64,000 nucleotides of DNA from an uncultured Rhizobiaceae group bacterium (GCA_947501445.1 CANMVS010000002.1:186001-250000); one strand, 5' to 3'; positions 9,329 to 18,977 are shown, counted from the first letter of the stretch. Numbers and translations: made by a program. Notes: generated from the letters alone by a model not told the origin.

Positions 9329-10366
9329 ATGACCGTATTAGATTCTGTACTCGATGGCATCGGCAATACACCGCTGATCAAACTGAAAAAAGCATCCGAA
9401 TTGACGGGCTGCACCATTCTTGGCAAAGCAGAATTTCTCAACCCCGGCCAGTCTGTCAAAGACCGCGCTGCATTGTTCATCATCCGCGATGCGGAACGCA
9501 AAGGTCTGCTAACACCGGGCGGTGTCATTGTGGAAGGCACAGCAGGCAATACCGGCATTGGTCTTTCCATGGTTGCCAAGGCGCTTGGTTATCGCACTGT
9601 CATTGTGATTCCCGAAACGCAGAGCGAAGAAAAGAAAGACGCCCTGCGTCTGCTGGGTGCAGAGCTGGTGCAGGTTCCGGCCGCTCCCTACAAGAACCCG
9701 AACAATTATGTCCGTCTGTCGGGCCGTCTGGCCGAGCAGATAAACCGCGAAGACCCGAACGGAGCCATATGGGCCAACCAGTTCGATAATGTGGTCAACC
9801 GCCAGGCACATATTGAAACCACTGCTCCGGAAATCTGGCGTGACACTGATGGCAAGGTTGATGGCTTTATTTGTGCTGTTGGCTCTGGCGGGACACTGGT
9901 TGGTGTCAGCATGGGGCTTAAGGAAAAAAATCCAGCCATCAAGATCGGCCTTGCTGACCCGCACGGCGCTGCGCTTTACAGCCATTTCACCACAGGTGAA
10001 ATGAAAGCAAATGGCAGTTCCATTACTGAGGGCATAGGACAGGGTCGCATTACGGCTAATCTGGAAGGATTTACGCCCGATTTTGCCTATCAGATTGCCG
10101 ACGCAGAAGCCTTTCCGATTGTCTACGATCTGATCGAGGAGGAAGGCATGTGTCTTGGAGGCTCATCGGGCATCAATATTGCCGGTGCGATGCGTATGGC
10201 AAAGGACATGGGACCGGGCCACACGATCGTCACCGTGCTTTGTGACTACGGCAACCGCTATCAGTCCAAATTGTTCAACCCCGAATTTCTGCGTACCAAG
10301 GATTTGCCGGTACCTGGCTGGATTGAGCAGACAGTATCGCTCAAACTGCCTTTTGAAGAGGTTTGA
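9329..10366 (+). CDS. cysK: Cysteine synthase (O-acetylserine sulfhydrylase)
   Basis: PLP enzyme making cysteine from O-acetylserine and sulfide. GNTPLIKL and FLNPGQSVKDRAA mark the N-terminus; the Lys in SVKD binds PLP. EGTAGNTGIGL is the substrate loop and GSGGTLVG the phosphate-binding loop. At 345 residues it matches the longer CysK branch. An ATG at 9299 is in frame, but the one at 9329 has GAGG seven bases upstream and starts at the usual MTVLDSVLDGIGNTP. It opens a tight operon with alaX (three-base gap), the sulfurtransferase and a GNAT, tying together sulfur amino acid metabolism and tRNA quality control. Confidence 0.93.
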   Translation: MTVLDSVLDGIGNTPLIKLKKASELTGCTILGKAEFLNPGQSVKDRAALFIIRDAERKGLLTPGGVIVEGTAGNTGIGLSMVAKALGYRTVIVIPETQSEEKKDALRLLGAELVQVPAAPYKNPNNYVRLSGRLAEQINREDPNGAIWANQFDNVVNRQAHIETTAPEIWRDTDGKVDGFICAVGSGGTLVGVSMGLKEKNPAIKIGLADPHGAALYSHFTTGEMKANGSSITEGIGQGRITANLEGFTPDFAYQIADAEAFPIVYDLIEEEGMCLGGSSGINIAGAMRMAKDMGPGHTIVTVLCDYGNRYQSKLFNPEFLRTKDLPVPGWIEQTVSLKLPFEEV

Positions 10367-10369
10367 AAC

Positions 10370-11104
10370 GTGCCTGACACACAGCCGCTGTTTATTGAAG
10401 ACGCCTATTTGTCCACGGCTGAGGCCCGTGTTGTCGCGATCAATGAACGCGGCGGCATCCTGCTTGATCAAACCTGTTTTTATGCAACATCAGGCGGACA
10501 ACCGGGCGACACAGGTTTTCTTGAGCGTCAGGACGGCTCTCGCATCGACATCGCCGCGACGGTCAACGGCCTGTCAAAAGCAGAAATAATTCACGTACCG
10601 GCAAATGGACAGGCCGTTCCGGATGTGGGTGAAAAGCTGACAATTCACATTGATTGGGAGCGCAGGTACCGGCTCATGCGGATGCATTCGGCATGCCACC
10701 TGCTGACGGTCGTGTGCCCCTACCCGATCACCGGTGCATCAGTCGGCGAGAATGAAAGCCGCATTGATTTTGATATGAGCGAAGTTGTCGATAAAGTCTC
10801 TGTCACCGAAGAACTGATGGCACTGGTCAATGCGAACCACAGGATTTTCACACAGTGGATTGACGAGGGTGAACTGATTGCCCGTCCCGGTCTGGTAAAA
10901 TCGAAAAATGTTCGCCCGCCAAGTGGTGCCGGTCGTATTCGACTGGTTTGCATCGGTGATGACAGTGAGGTCGACAGTCAGCCGTGCGGTGGCACACATG
11001 TATCGGAGACCGCCGAAGTCGGTGCTATTCACATTGGCAAAATTGAAAAGAAAGGGCGCGAGAACCGCCGGTTCCGCATCCGGTTTGGCGACCAGCCAAA
11101 ATAG
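10370..11104 (+). CDS. alaX: AlaX-type alanyl-tRNA editing protein
   Basis: Free-standing trans-editing hydrolase related to the AlaRS editing domain; it removes Ser or Gly wrongly attached to tRNA-Ala. The zinc ligands are visible: HSACH (His106, His110) and QPCGGTHVSE (Cys206, His210). The N-terminal CFYATSGGQPGDTG block is the conserved AlaRS-like motif. It starts with GTG three bases after cysK stops, so translation is probably coupled. Length is 244 residues, in the AlaX-M/L range. Confidence 0.92.
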   Translation: MPDTQPLFIEDAYLSTAEARVVAINERGGILLDQTCFYATSGGQPGDTGFLERQDGSRIDIAATVNGLSKAEIIHVPANGQAVPDVGEKLTIHIDWERRYRLMRMHSACHLLTVVCPYPITGASVGENESRIDFDMSEVVDKVSVTEELMALVNANHRIFTQWIDEGELIARPGLVKSKNVRPPSGAGRIRLVCIGDDSEVDSQPCGGTHVSETAEVGAIHIGKIEKKGRENRRFRIRFGDQPK

Positions 11105-11144
11105 AACAAAATAGAGCCAGACACAGATTCGAGGCAGGGAACGC

Positions 11145-11996
11145 ATGGACGAAAAAAGCAAATTTGTTGTATCGGCGCACTGGCTTTCACAGCGAATCGG
11201 GCAACAGGACCTGAAAATTGTTGATGCGTCCTGGTATCTGCCGGCGCAAAACCGTAATGCCCGGGAGGAATTTGACACCGGCCATATCGCCGGCGCCGTA
11301 TTCTTTGATCAGGACACTGTCGTAGAGCCAGGCGCTGATTTACCGCACACATTGCCCGGTGCTGACGTATTTGCCGGACACGCGGCAGGGCTTGGACTGT
11401 CCCATGATGATGTCATCATCGTTTATGATGGTCTGGGCATGTTCACCGCTCCACGCGTGTGGTGGATGCTGCGTACAATGGGTGCAAAAAAGGTGTTTGT
11501 GCTTGATGGCGGCCTCGCCGGTTGGGTTAAGGAAGGATATCCTGTCACAAAAGAAGCAACCGTGATCCAGCCCGGCAATTTTGCCGCCAACCTCGATAGG
11601 AAGGCGGTTGCGGGCCTTGCGGACATGCGCGCTATTGTGGATGACAAATCAATGCAGATTGTCGATGCGCGTGGCAGTGGACGCTTTACCGGTGAAGAAC
11701 CCGAGCCACGCGAAGGCATGCGATCGGGCCATATGCCCGGCGCGTGCAATGTGCCGGTCTTTTCATTGTCAGTTGACGGCTATCTCAAATCTCTGGACGC
11801 ATTGCGTGAAACGCTGTCCGAGGCTGGTGTAGACCTTAACAGCCCGGTTGTGACGACCTGCGGTTCCGGTGTTACTGCCGCCGTGATTACCCTGGCGCTT
11901 GAGTCACTTGGAAGCACCGAATCAAAACTCTATGATGGTTCGTGGTCCCAGTGGGGTGCACTCGAAGATACGCCAATTGCCACGGGTGATGCATAA
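11145..11996 (+). CDS. sseA: 3-mercaptopyruvate sulfurtransferase (rhodanese family)
   Basis: Two-domain rhodanese that moves sulfur from 3-mercaptopyruvate to acceptors. Domain 1 (about 10-135) has KIVDASWYLP and FDTGHIAGAVFFDQD; domain 2 (about 155-280) has IVDARGSGRFTGEEPEPR and the active loop TTCGSGVTAAV with catalytic Cys239. The CGSGVTA loop is that of mercaptopyruvate rather than thiosulfate enzymes. It is the third gene of the cysK operon and overlaps the next gene by one base (TAATG). Confidence 0.93.
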   Translation: MDEKSKFVVSAHWLSQRIGQQDLKIVDASWYLPAQNRNAREEFDTGHIAGAVFFDQDTVVEPGADLPHTLPGADVFAGHAAGLGLSHDDVIIVYDGLGMFTAPRVWWMLRTMGAKKVFVLDGGLAGWVKEGYPVTKEATVIQPGNFAANLDRKAVAGLADMRAIVDDKSMQIVDARGSGRFTGEEPEPREGMRSGHMPGACNVPVFSLSVDGYLKSLDALRETLSEAGVDLNSPVVTTCGSGVTAAVITLALESLGSTESKLYDGSWSQWGALEDTPIATGDA

Positions 11997-12550
11997 TGGC
12001 AAAGGCACCAGCCCCCAAGAGAGCTGTTGTAACCTACCTTGAACAGCACAACCGCCCAACGCTCTTTTGCCCCATGCCGGTTAACCAGAATACGGCACTG
12101 ATGGTGCCAAACAACATGCCACTGCATTTTTACCGGTATCTGCAATATCGCACCGGGAAAGCCTGGGACTGGGTGGCGCGACTGCGGCTTGATGACGACG
12201 CGCTGTCAAAAATCATTCACGCTGATGATACATCAGTGCATGTGCTCTACCTTGATGGGGCGCCAGCCGGGTTCTTCGAACTGAAGAAGATCGATGCTGA
12301 AACAGTTAATCTGGAATATTTTGGCCTGATGCAGCATACCCATGGCAAAGGCCTTGGCCGATGGTTTTTGTCGCAGGCGCTGGATGCTGCCTGGAATCTT
12401 GGGCCAAAGAAAGTGACCGTGTGCACATGCACGCTGGACCACAAGGCGGCCCTGCCTCTTTATCAGAAATTCGGATTTTCGCCGATTGGACAAAGCGAAA
12501 CCTTTATCCATCCGCTCGGCGATACGGACCTGATGCGCATTATGGGTTAA
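11996..12550 (+). CDS. GNAT family N-acetyltransferase
   Basis: Acyl-CoA-dependent N-acetyltransferase of unknown substrate, 184 residues. The GNAT motif A region is visible as LEYFGLMQHTHGKGLGRWFL, with the Q/H-x-x-G-x-G acetyl-CoA loop, followed by ALDAAWNLGPKKVTVCTCTL and DHKAALPLYQKFGF, the typical C-terminal beta-bulge helix. The start codon overlaps the sseA stop. A dispersed repeat begins directly after the stop codon and may act as the operon's 3-prime structure. Confidence 0.85.
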   Translation: MAKAPAPKRAVVTYLEQHNRPTLFCPMPVNQNTALMVPNNMPLHFYRYLQYRTGKAWDWVARLRLDDDALSKIIHADDTSVHVLYLDGAPAGFFELKKIDAETVNLEYFGLMQHTHGKGLGRWFLSQALDAAWNLGPKKVTVCTCTLDHKAALPLYQKFGFSPIGQSETFIHPLGDTDLMRIMG

Positions 12551-12649
12551 AGCAATTCAGGTTTTGACGGAATCGACAAAACCTGAATGCATCAACAAAA
12601 TCAAAGACCTCCACTGTTGTCCCATTTCTGAAAAACCGTGAAACGGTCT
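12551..12649 (+). repeat. Dispersed two-hairpin intergenic repeat, copy 3
   Basis: Plus-orientation copy starting right after the GNAT stop codon. The first hairpin pairs CAGGTTTTG with CAAAACCTG, and the second hairpin ends in GAAACGGTC. A second copy follows about 130 bases later in the same orientation. Confidence 0.85.
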
Positions 12650-12778
12650 AAAGCCTGTTGAGTTTCAGGTCTTCAGTTTTCCGTATAAAAATTGGTCTGT
12701 CGCAATCGATCCTATCCGACGTGTGAACGAGCCGTTCATCGCGAATTCAGGCTGCACTTTGTATCAAAGTCTTTAGCT

Positions 12779-12880
12779 TGAGCAATTCAGGTTTTGACGG
12801 GATCGTCAAACCTGAATGCATCAACAAAAAATCAAAGACCGACACCGTTGTCCCGTTTTTGACAAAACGTGAAACGGTCC
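12779..12880 (+). repeat. Dispersed two-hairpin intergenic repeat, copy 4
   Basis: Plus-orientation copy about 130 bases after copy 3, ending 42 bases before the OmpA-domain gene, so it lies in that gene's 5-prime region. The spacer between copies 3 and 4 holds no supported gene. Confidence 0.85.
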
Positions 12881-12922
12881 GGGTTGACCAATGTCCAGTT
12901 ATAACCGAGAGGGAGACTTGAA

Positions 12923-13552
12923 ATGAACCGCCGTAAATTCCTGATTGCCGTTGCGGCCACGGCCGCTCTTCCCGCGGCAGCATCCGCCAATCCACTACTT
13001 GAATTGGTTGCCGCTACTGCTGAAAGACCAATGGCTGCCCCCAATGTTGTGAACAATATATCCGGCAAGACACCGTCAGCCCTTACCATCGAAAGGAGCC
13101 TGAGCGCACCGCCTGCCGCGAAGATCAAACCATCGATGAAAGCACCGTTACACAAGCTCAAACGGATGAAGTCGCTTCGTCACATTGCGCCATCAATCGA
13201 CATTCAATCTATTAATTTTGCCTTTGGATCTGCCCGGATTCCGGCTCCGGAACATTGGAAGGTCGAGCAGATTGCTCAGGCATTGCATGCGATCCTTGGT
13301 CGCAACCAGGACGAATTTTTCCTGATAGAAGGACATACGGATGCCGTCGGTTCCTATCAAAGCAACATGCAGTTGTCCCGACGAAGGGCAGCGGCCTTGC
13401 GAAGAATCCTGGTCCAATATTTTGGTGTTCCGCGATACGCACTGGATACGGTCGGCTATGGAGAAGAGGATCTTCTGGTGCCGACACCCTATGCCGACTG
13501 GCGCAATCGCCGCGTAACGCTGCGCCGTATCACAGATGTGGCCTATCGCTAA
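12923..13552 (+). CDS. OmpA-domain envelope protein
   Basis: Exported protein of 209 residues. A signal peptide (MNRRKFLIAVAATAALPAAA, then SA) is followed by a Pro/Ala/Lys-rich linker and a C-terminal OmpA-like peptidoglycan-binding domain at about residues 95-205. The domain contains INFAFGSARIP, EGHTDAVGSYQSNMQLSRRR and a late RNRRVTLRRI in place of the usual NRRVEI. An Arg-rich N-terminus (RRKF) is weakly Tat-like. The upstream GAGGGAGACTTGAA provides the ribosome site. Likely role: anchoring to the cell wall; the linker's job is unknown. Confidence 0.82.
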   Translation: MNRRKFLIAVAATAALPAAASANPLLELVAATAERPMAAPNVVNNISGKTPSALTIERSLSAPPAAKIKPSMKAPLHKLKRMKSLRHIAPSIDIQSINFAFGSARIPAPEHWKVEQIAQALHAILGRNQDEFFLIEGHTDAVGSYQSNMQLSRRRAAALRRILVQYFGVPRYALDTVGYGEEDLLVPTPYADWRNRRVTLRRITDVAYR

Positions 13553-13566
13553 TTCTAAAAACAAAA

Positions 13567-13591
13567 CCGCGCTGTCCGTGGGACAGCGCGG
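13567..13591 (-). terminator. Rho-independent terminator of ald
   Basis: Perfect 11-bp stem CCGCGCTGTCC / GGACAGCGCGG with a three-base loop. Read on the minus strand it is followed by TTTTGTTTTT, so it terminates the ald transcript; it also lies just after the OmpA gene on the other strand. Confidence 0.85.
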
Positions 13592-13617
13592 CAACAGTGC
13601 CCAACGAGGCGCGTTCG

Positions 13618-14736
13618 TCAGGCGACTTTCAGTGCAACTTCCGGCTCGGCAAGCTCGTACCCAAGCGCATCAGCAACAGGTTTGCTGGTGATGCGGCCAC
13701 GATGAACGTTGAGACCGGCACGCAAATGGCGATCTTCAGCAATTGCCTTCAGGCCCTTGTCTGCCAGCTGCAAACCATAATGCAAGGTTGCATTGTTCAA
13801 CGCGTGGGCAGAGGTGATCGGCACTGCACCAGGCATATTGGCAACACAATAATGAATGATCCCATCCACTTCATAGGTGGGCTCTGAATGGGTTGTTGCA
13901 TGGGAGGTTTCAAAACATCCGCCCTGATCGATTGCAACATCGGTGATCACAGCACCCTTTTTCATGCCCGACAGCATTTCACGTGTCACCAGCTTCGGCG
14001 CGGCAGCACCGGCAATCAGCACAGCGCCCACGACCACATCAGCGGAGAAAACTTCGTTTTCCAGCGCTTCAATTGTCGAATAACGGGTATGAACACGGCC
14101 ATTAAAAATATCATCAAGTTGACGAAGACGCGGGATGGAACGGTCAAGTATGGTGACATCAGCACCCAGACCAACTGCCATTTTCGCAGCGTTCAATCCA
14201 ACGACACCACCGCCAATGATCGTTACTTTGCCGGGAAGCACCCCGGGCACACCGCCGAGCAGAATGCCACGGCCGCCATTTGCTTTTTGCAGAGCAGTTG
14301 CACCAGCCTGTATGGCCAGACGTCCGGCAACTTCCGACATGGGCGCCAGCAAAGGCAGGCCGCCGTGGTCGTCAGTCACGGTCTCATAGGCAACAGCGGT
14401 ACAGCCTGATTCAAGCAGGCCTTTCGTCTGTGCCGGGTCCGGAGCCAGGTGCAGATATGTGTAAAGCAATTGTCCTTCACGCAGCATGGCCCATTCGGAT
14501 GGCTGTGGTTCTTTGACCTTAACAATCATGTCGGACTGTTCAAAAACGTCTTTTGCAGTGCCAACGATTTTTGCACCGGCAGCCTGATAGACGCCGTCAT
14601 CAGCACCGATTGCCAGACCGGCATTGGTTTCAACAATCACCTCATGGCCGTGCGCAACATATTCACGCACCGAACCGGGGGTGAGACCAACACGATACTC
14701 GTGGTTTTTTATTTCCTTGGGGCAACCGACACGCAT
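13618..14736 (-). CDS. ald: Alanine dehydrogenase
   Basis: NAD-dependent enzyme interconverting L-alanine and pyruvate plus ammonia. [20 protein letters not shown] is the conserved N-terminus, including the substrate Arg. The Rossmann loop is [17 protein letters not shown], and YHCV-type motifs near [14 protein letters not shown] complete the family pattern. The ATG at 14736 has GGAGG seven bases upstream and begins at the conserved MRVG, so the longer frame to 14787 is rejected (372 residues). It is divergent from an Lrp/AsnC regulator and has its own strong terminator. Confidence 0.95.
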   Translation of the reverse strand: MRVGCPKEIKNHEYRVGLTPGSVREYVAHGHEVIVETNAGLAIGADDGVYQAAGAKIVGTAKDVFEQSDMIVKVKEPQPSEWAMLREGQLLYTYLHLAPDPAQTKGLLESGCTAVAYETVTDDHGGLPLLAPMSEVAGRLAIQAGATALQKANGGRGILLGGVPGVLPGKVTIIGGGVVGLNAAKMAVGLGADVTILDRSIPRLRQLDDIFNGRVHTRYSTIEALENEVFSADVVVGAVLIAGAAAPKLVTREMLSGMKKGAVITDVAIDQGGCFETSHATTHSEPTYEVDGIIHYCVANMPGAVPITSAHALNNATLHYGLQLADKGLKAIAEDRHLRAGLNVHRGRITSKPVADALGYELAEPEVALKVA

Positions 14737-14898
14737 TTTGCGTCCTCCACAATGTTTGCCGCGCTCTTGCGATGCGCAATGTTTCATTGGGATAATTTCA
14801 TCACAGGTTGCGCGAAATGTCCTTGCAAAGTTTGTTTGATCAACAGACCGATTTCAACTATTCTTGCGTTATCAATGAATTTTTCGAAGAAACCACCA

Positions 14899-15369
14899 AT
14901 GGACAAACTTGATACAATCGATATCGCCATATTGAAAACGCTTCAGGTTGATGGGCGTATATCCAATGCCAATCTGGCCGAACGTGTAGGATTGTCACCA
15001 TCCGCCTGTTCCCGTCGCCTGGATATTCTTGAAAAAACCGGAGTCATTCGTGGCTATCATGCACGTCTTTCAAACCGGGCGTTGAACTATACCATGACGG
15101 CAATTGTTCATATTTCCCTTTCCGGACAATTTGAAAAGACACTCAGTGAATTTGAGGCTGCCGTTAAACGCTGCCCCAATGTACTTGTGTGTTATCTCAT
15201 GTCCGGGGAATATGACTACACGCTCAGAATAGCGGCAAAAGACCTTCAGGATTATGAACGAATCCATAAGGAATGGCTATCTGCCCTGCCTCATGTGGTG
15301 CGAATAAATTCATCTTTTGCGCTGCGCGAAGTGATTGATCGTCCCAATATTGATGTCGATCTTGGCTGA
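14899..15369 (+). CDS. Lrp/AsnC family regulator, probable regulator of ald
   Basis: Feast/famine regulator of 156 residues. The N-terminal winged helix includes DTIDIAILKTLQVDGRISNA and AERVGLSPSACSRRLDILEK; the C-terminal RAM domain covers about residues 65-150 with VLVCYLMSGEYDYTLRI, an amino-acid-binding region. The gene is divergent from ald across about 160 bases, the usual place for its regulator. An ATG at 14875 would add eight residues (MNFSKKPP); neither start has a strong ribosome site, so the start is uncertain. The open frame continues much further upstream, but that part overlaps ald and is not coding. Confidence 0.88.
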   Translation: MDKLDTIDIAILKTLQVDGRISNANLAERVGLSPSACSRRLDILEKTGVIRGYHARLSNRALNYTMTAIVHISLSGQFEKTLSEFEAAVKRCPNVLVCYLMSGEYDYTLRIAAKDLQDYERIHKEWLSALPHVVRINSSFALREVIDRPNIDVDLG

Positions 15370-15422
15370 ATTTCAAATTATCCTTTAGAAATTGAGTAAC
15401 CTGATTATGTTTGGAGAGACCG

Positions 15423-16406
15423 ATGGCGCAAAGATCAAAGCTCAAATGGACGCTATATGCCGTTGTTTTATTGATCCTTGTGGCTGCGGTGGTGTTTTTA
15501 ATGGGACCGCGTGAGCCGGTGAATACAAAAATACTCTTTGATCCCGCCGCCATAGGCGAGGACATCGACGCCTATCTGGAGAAACAGGAGGCGAAATATG
15601 ATGATATCCGTCCTGGACTTCAGAAGAAAATTATCTGGGCATACCCCAATTCGAAAGCCAAAACGCCGCTATCCCTCGTTTATGTTCATGGCTTTAGCGC
15701 CTCATTGGGCGAGCTGGATCCACTCACCGAAATTGTCGCGCGGAACATTCAAGCCAACGTCTATTATACCCGATTAAAGGGCCATGGACGCAGCAATGAC
15801 GCAATGGGCGAGGCTGATGTCCAGGGTTGGCTTGATGATCTGGCTGAAGCCATTGAAGTCGGCCGACGGATTGGCGAACGTGTAATTCTGATCGGCACAT
15901 CGACGGGTGGTACATTGGTCAGCTGGGCTGCCGACAAACCGAGACTGGTCGCAAATGTTGCCGGCATCATCAATGTTTCACCAAATTTTGGGCCTCAGGC
16001 GGCAGGCTCACAACTCCTGACCATGCCCTGGGCCAGGCATCTTGTGAAACTGATTGTGGGTGAACGCCGCTCCTTTGAACCGATCAATGAGCTCCACAAA
16101 AAATACTGGACCTATGAATATCCCAGCACGGCGCTTCTGCCGATGGGACAAATGATAAAGCTCACGGACAAGACTGCATTTCATAATGTTCAGATACCCG
16201 CGCTCTTCATCTTTTCCGACCAGGACAGCACGGTTCGTCCGGAAAAAACCAGAATTGTTGCTGAAAAATGGGGCGCATCAAGTGAAATCGTCACCGTTGA
16301 AAACAGTGACGACCCTGACAATCATGTCATCGCCGGTGATGCCCTTTCTCCGTCAACCACCCAGGAACTTTCAAAGATCATCACCCAATGGATCAACCAG
16401 CTCTAG
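15423..16406 (+). CDS. Membrane-anchored alpha/beta hydrolase
   Basis: Serine hydrolase of 327 residues with one N-terminal membrane helix (about 10-27), so the catalytic domain probably faces the periplasm. The fold is shown by LSLVYVHGFSASLGE (oxyanion loop), LIGTSTGGTLVSW with nucleophile Ser160, IFSDQDSTVRP for the acid and DNHVIAGD for the histidine. It resembles the Ser aminopeptidase/monoacylglycerol lipase group; the substrate is unknown. The ATG at 15423 has GGAGAG upstream. Its last 36 bases overlap the 3-prime end of the convergent MFS gene. Confidence 0.82.
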   Translation: MAQRSKLKWTLYAVVLLILVAAVVFLMGPREPVNTKILFDPAAIGEDIDAYLEKQEAKYDDIRPGLQKKIIWAYPNSKAKTPLSLVYVHGFSASLGELDPLTEIVARNIQANVYYTRLKGHGRSNDAMGEADVQGWLDDLAEAIEVGRRIGERVILIGTSTGGTLVSWAADKPRLVANVAGIINVSPNFGPQAAGSQLLTMPWARHLVKLIVGERRSFEPINELHKKYWTYEYPSTALLPMGQMIKLTDKTAFHNVQIPALFIFSDQDSTVRPEKTRIVAEKWGASSEIVTVENSDDPDNHVIAGDALSPSTTQELSKIITQWINQL

Positions 16407-17588
16407 TGGTTTGCTGTCCGTTGAAAACAGATAGAGGACGAGCGTAGTGACCAGCAGCAGACCATAGATCGCAAACAGCAGTGCATAGGTGCTATCCGGG
16501 CGGACAGGATCGTGCGTCGCATCAGCGATCTGGCCCATGACAAATTGAACAATTCCAACACCGCCAATTGTAAAAAAATTCATCAGGGTAACACCCCTGC
16601 CCGTCAAATGTTGTGGAAAGAATGAGCGCGCGTGCGCCATCAGCAATCCGTAGCTTGCACCGAATAACCCAACAGCCGCCAACATTCCGGTGACCTGCAA
16701 AAGTGGCTGAACCGGAAATGCAGCCAGGATTATCAGCACCGCTGCGCCCATGGCATTGCCGCCAAAAGCAACCCATTTTCGCGTGCCCAGCAATGTATCC
16801 AGCGGGCCATAAAGCACGCTTCCAAGAATCATTGCCAGCGCCATAAACAGTGAAATATTGCCGATAACCTGTGTTGACGCACCATAGACATCACTCAGAT
16901 AGGGCCCAATCCACAGCCCGCGAATCCCCGCCGCCGGTGCATAATTGATGGCAATGAGCGGGATGATAAACCACAGGGCGGGAATCTTGAAAAGCTCAAG
17001 ATAACCAGAAAGACCGGTTCCTGCCTCTGCAGATTTTTCTATTTTGGGATCCCTGACAAAGCGATAGATGGCAAGCGCCGTGATCAGCGAAATCACACCC
17101 AGGATCATCATGCTTTCACGCCATCCCACATGCTCGACAGCCAGCGCCAACGGTTTGGCGCCTATAACATTTCCCGCCGTGCCGATGGCAACGAACCAGG
17201 AGGACAATATGGCAAACCGCGCAGGCGGAAACTCATAGGCAAAGATGAAAAACGATGCCATCAATACCGGCGAACAACCGATGCCGATCATTCCCATGGC
17301 GATGATGATCTCAATTGGCGATGTGGCAATGGCGAAAAGAAAGGCACCGCCACCGGTACCCGCAGCGAACAAAAAGGCTGCTGTCTTCTTTGGGCCGTAT
17401 CGGTCAAGCGATATGCCGACAACAAATTGCATCAACGCAAAGGTCAAAAACCATACACCTGATGCCAATGACAATTCTGCCTTGCCGGCACCAAGCTCAC
17501 TGTCGAGAATTGGTGTCAGAACCGCAAGGAATGATCTGTAAAACTGCGAGAAGATATAGGCCGCCGCCAATGCTGCTATGCCGGCCAT
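16371..17588 (-). CDS. MFS family permease
   Basis: Major facilitator transporter of 405 residues with about twelve membrane segments. The motif A region appears as GISLDRYGPKKTAAFLF after the second helix, and LYGPLDTLLGTRKWVAFGG is its second-half counterpart. The substrate cannot be told from sequence; the family members I recall are organic anion or cyanate/nitrate-type porters. It overlaps the 3-prime end of the hydrolase by 36 bases tail to tail, which would make complementary transcripts. Confidence 0.82.
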   Translation of the reverse strand: MAGIAALAAAYIFSQFYRSFLAVLTPILDSELGAGKAELSLASGVWFLTFALMQFVVGISLDRYGPKKTAAFLFAAGTGGGAFLFAIATSPIEIIIAMGMIGIGCSPVLMASFFIFAYEFPPARFAILSSWFVAIGTAGNVIGAKPLALAVEHVGWRESMMILGVISLITALAIYRFVRDPKIEKSAEAGTGLSGYLELFKIPALWFIIPLIAINYAPAAGIRGLWIGPYLSDVYGASTQVIGNISLFMALAMILGSVLYGPLDTLLGTRKWVAFGGNAMGAAVLIILAAFPVQPLLQVTGMLAAVGLFGASYGLLMAHARSFFPQHLTGRGVTLMNFFTIGGVGIVQFVMGQIADATHDPVRPDSTYALLFAIYGLLLVTTLVLYLFSTDSKPLELVDPLGDDL

Positions 17589-17714
17589 CTAGTAACTGTC
17601 TTTTCGCGCTGTTACGCATTCATTGTCAAAATTACTCAATCTGGGGCTCACCCTGATGGCAGGCAAGCCTATAACGTCAGTTGCTCTCGCCACTGGTTTC
17701 CCCCGCAAATACAA

Positions 17715-18971
17715 TCAAATGATTAAACTGGCTAAAATCTCATTATCGGTAATATCTTCATAGCGCAAACCGGCTGCATCAAAAGCATTTGTCAGCCGAT
17801 CAAAATTCTCGGGTTTTCTGGTTTCAATCCCAATCAGGATGGAACCGAAATTGCGGGCCGATTTCTTCAGATACTCAAATCGCGCGATATCATCTTCCGG
17901 GCCCATCATATTCAGGAAATCCTTCAGGGCACCCGGGCGCTGCGCCAGCCGCAATACAAAATATTTTTTTAACCCCGCGTAACGCGCGGCCCGCTCCTTG
18001 ACATCAGGAAGCCGCTCGAAATCAAAATTACCACCTGATACAATCACCACAACTGTGCGTCCACGCACATCGGCCGGTGCCATCTGATCCAGCGCCGTGA
18101 GCGCCAGTGCACCGGCAGGTTCAAGAACAACACCTTCAATATTGAGCAAATCGGAAATCGTGACGCAAATCGCATTTTCTGCAATGAGCATGACCTGCTC
18201 AACCGGAAAATTGCGCAGCGCGGCAAAGTTCTGCTCACCGATTTCAGCCACGGCTGCGCCATCAACAAAATTATCCACCTGATCCAGCTTTATCCGCCGA
18301 TTGCCTTCAAGGCTGGTTTTCAAACTGGGCGCACCTTCGGGTTCGCAAAAAGTGAAGGCCTCTTTGGGAAATCGATCACCAAGATAGCCAGTCATGCCCG
18401 CCGAAAGGCCGCCGCCGCCGACCGGAATGATAAAGCGTTCAGCAGTAACATCCGCTGGCAGCTGCTCCATTATTTCCGCCGCGACCGTTGCCTGCCCCTC
18501 AATAATATCGGCGTGATCAAAGGGTGGTACCATCAATGCGCCGTTGGCGGACGCATAATCTTTAGCCGCCGCATAACATTCATCAAATATGTCACCCACC
18601 AGTTTGACTTCAATGAAGGCACCGCCAAACGCCAGGGTCTTGTCGATTTTCTGCTTGGGCGTTGTAACAGGCATGAAAACAACACCGGACCTGGCGAAAT
18701 GCTGGCAGACGTAAGCGAACCCCTGCGCGTGATTGCCCGCCGATGCGCAGACGAAACGCGCGATGGTTTTGTCAGCGTTCAGTGCCTTTCGGAAAAAGTT
18801 AAATGCACCGCGTATCTTATAGGATCTGACGGGCGACAGATCTTCTCGCTTCAAAAAGACCTGCGCGTCATATTTGCCGCTCAGATAGTGGTTAAACTGC
18901 AACGGCGTCGGTGCAAACAATTGTCGCATCGCTTCTTTAGCATCATCAACGGCTGATTTCATTATATCCAT
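17715..18971 (-). CDS. ilvA: Threonine ammonia-lyase (threonine dehydratase)
   Basis: PLP enzyme converting threonine to 2-oxobutanoate plus ammonia, the first step to isoleucine. The PLP lysine lies in RSYKIRGAFNFF, the glycine loop is VGGGGLSAGM, and SAGNHAQGFAYVC is the substrate loop. The C-terminal 85 residues form one ACT-like regulatory domain (YFVLRLAQRPGALKDFLNMM), as in the shorter IlvA with a single domain (418 residues). It begins six bases after the DoxX gene, so the two are co-transcribed. Confidence 0.92.
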   Translation of the reverse strand: MDIMKSAVDDAKEAMRQLFAPTPLQFNHYLSGKYDAQVFLKREDLSPVRSYKIRGAFNFFRKALNADKTIARFVCASAGNHAQGFAYVCQHFARSGVVFMPVTTPKQKIDKTLAFGGAFIEVKLVGDIFDECYAAAKDYASANGALMVPPFDHADIIEGQATVAAEIMEQLPADVTAERFIIPVGGGGLSAGMTGYLGDRFPKEAFTFCEPEGAPSLKTSLEGNRRIKLDQVDNFVDGAAVAEIGEQNFAALRNFPVEQVMLIAENAICVTISDLLNIEGVVLEPAGALALTALDQMAPADVRGRTVVVIVSGGNFDFERLPDVKERAARYAGLKKYFVLRLAQRPGALKDFLNMMGPEDDIARFEYLKKSARNFGSILIGIETRKPENFDRLTNAFDAAGLRYEDITDNEILASLII

Positions 18972-18977
18972 GTCCGA

